Positions 63,775 to 64,000 of a stretch of 64,000 bases of DNA are shown one piece after another. A program made the translations under genes and the position numbers. Source of the stretch: Cliona cf. orientalis (taxonomy: Eukaryota; Porifera; Demospongiae; Clionaida; Clionaidae); the NCBI GenBank assembly GCA_963930775.1, contig OZ005701.1, positions 7,943,669-8,007,668 on the forward strand, in the 5' to 3' direction. The notes under the pieces are model-generated. The model saw only the letters and a program-made list of their open reading frames with translations, had not been told where the DNA came from and did no database searches. How positions within the stretch are numbered: position 1 is the first letter of the stretch; every line of letters starts with the position of its first letter.

Positions 63775-63970
63775 ATGATCAGAACACAACACAACAGTTA
63801 TGTGAACTGCTCCGCTTTGGCGGAGAAGGAACTGAAAACGGTTCCCTTCAACCCCCCGATCCACACCCAGGACGTTACCGCTATCGTGGCGAAGGAGAAG
63901 GCGAAGATCAGTGGTCCACTGCGCAGGACTGCTTCCAGCCTCTTCAGCTCACGTCCCGAGTTTAGTCCTG
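63775..63970 (+). CDS. First coding exon of an unidentified gene (partial)
   Basis: From ATG at 63775 the frame encodes MIRTQHNSYVNCSALAEKEL, then KTVPFNPPIHTQDVTAIVAK, EKAKISGPLRRTASSLFSSR and PEFSP, ending in CCTG before the donor GTGAGTT at 63971. A different frame starting at ATG 63726 (MSSIVRKAVSAAAHMANDQN) is also open but stops at 63963-63965, five bases before the donor; it would be either a short overlapping ORF or the real start if splicing differs. I favour 63775 because its frame stays open through a good donor and has ordinary protein composition. Family unknown. Divergent from DCLRE1B. Confidence 0.35.
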
Positions 63971-64000
63971 GTGAGTTCAATTATCCTCCCTCCCCCCTCT

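Overview
The window looks like compact, AT-rich, intron-dense invertebrate DNA, most plausibly a sponge (demosponge). Introns are short with clean GT/AG ends. Genes sit tightly in alternating orientations. Palindromic MITE-like elements and (GA)n/(CT)n microsatellites are common. The species assignment is inference. The gene names below rest on protein motifs read by eye.

Layout from left to right. (1) 1-606: the 3' end of a CYP39A1-like cytochrome P450 (+). (2) 607-3550: repeats, namely a ~165-bp tandem array and a foldback-like element with ~350-bp inverted arms. (3) 3551-7822: complete CCT5, the epsilon subunit of the TRiC/CCT chaperonin (-, 9 exons). It is head-to-head, 144 bp away, with (4) 7967-11493: complete xylulokinase XYLB (+, 14 exons). 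(5) 11912-25885: four intact tandem paralogues of a small receptor-like protein (signal peptide, two LDL-receptor class A modules, one transmembrane helix, conserved [20 protein letters not shown] tail). They alternate with broken copies of the 3' ends of the two flanking genes, XYLB and a sorting nexin. The array was therefore made by repeated duplication of one XYLB-LDLa-SNX block. A ~1.86-kb palindromic minisatellite sits inside it at 21647-23510. (6) 26646-44823: the full sorting nexin gene (-), with coiled coil, C2HC zinc knuckle, PX domain and BAR-like helices, and a 200-N assembly gap in its first intron. (7) 45947-56663: a three-exon neurexin-like membrane protein (+; LamG-EGF-LamG-LamG-TM) whose short tail carries a neurexin-style juxtamembrane motif and a PDZ-ligand C-terminus. 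(8) 57281-62871: DCLRE1B/Apollo (SNM1B) 5' exonuclease (-), with a C-terminal extension of about 700 residues. (9) 63775-63970: the first coding exon of an unidentified gene (+) running off the window.

The genes are mainly housekeeping: protein folding, sugar phosphorylation, endosomal sorting, DNA end processing and sterol/oxysterol hydroxylation. They do not form an operon or one pathway. Three divergent pairs share short promoters (CCT5/XYLB, SNX/neurexin-like, DCLRE1B/last gene), and the last two each hold a perfect GCGCATGCGC (NRF-1-type) palindrome. The most notable parts are the neurexin-like gene, the LDLa receptor array with its traceable duplication history, and the palindromic minisatellite inside that array. 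I saw no CRISPR array, tRNA, rRNA, retrovirus-like or Polinton-like element.
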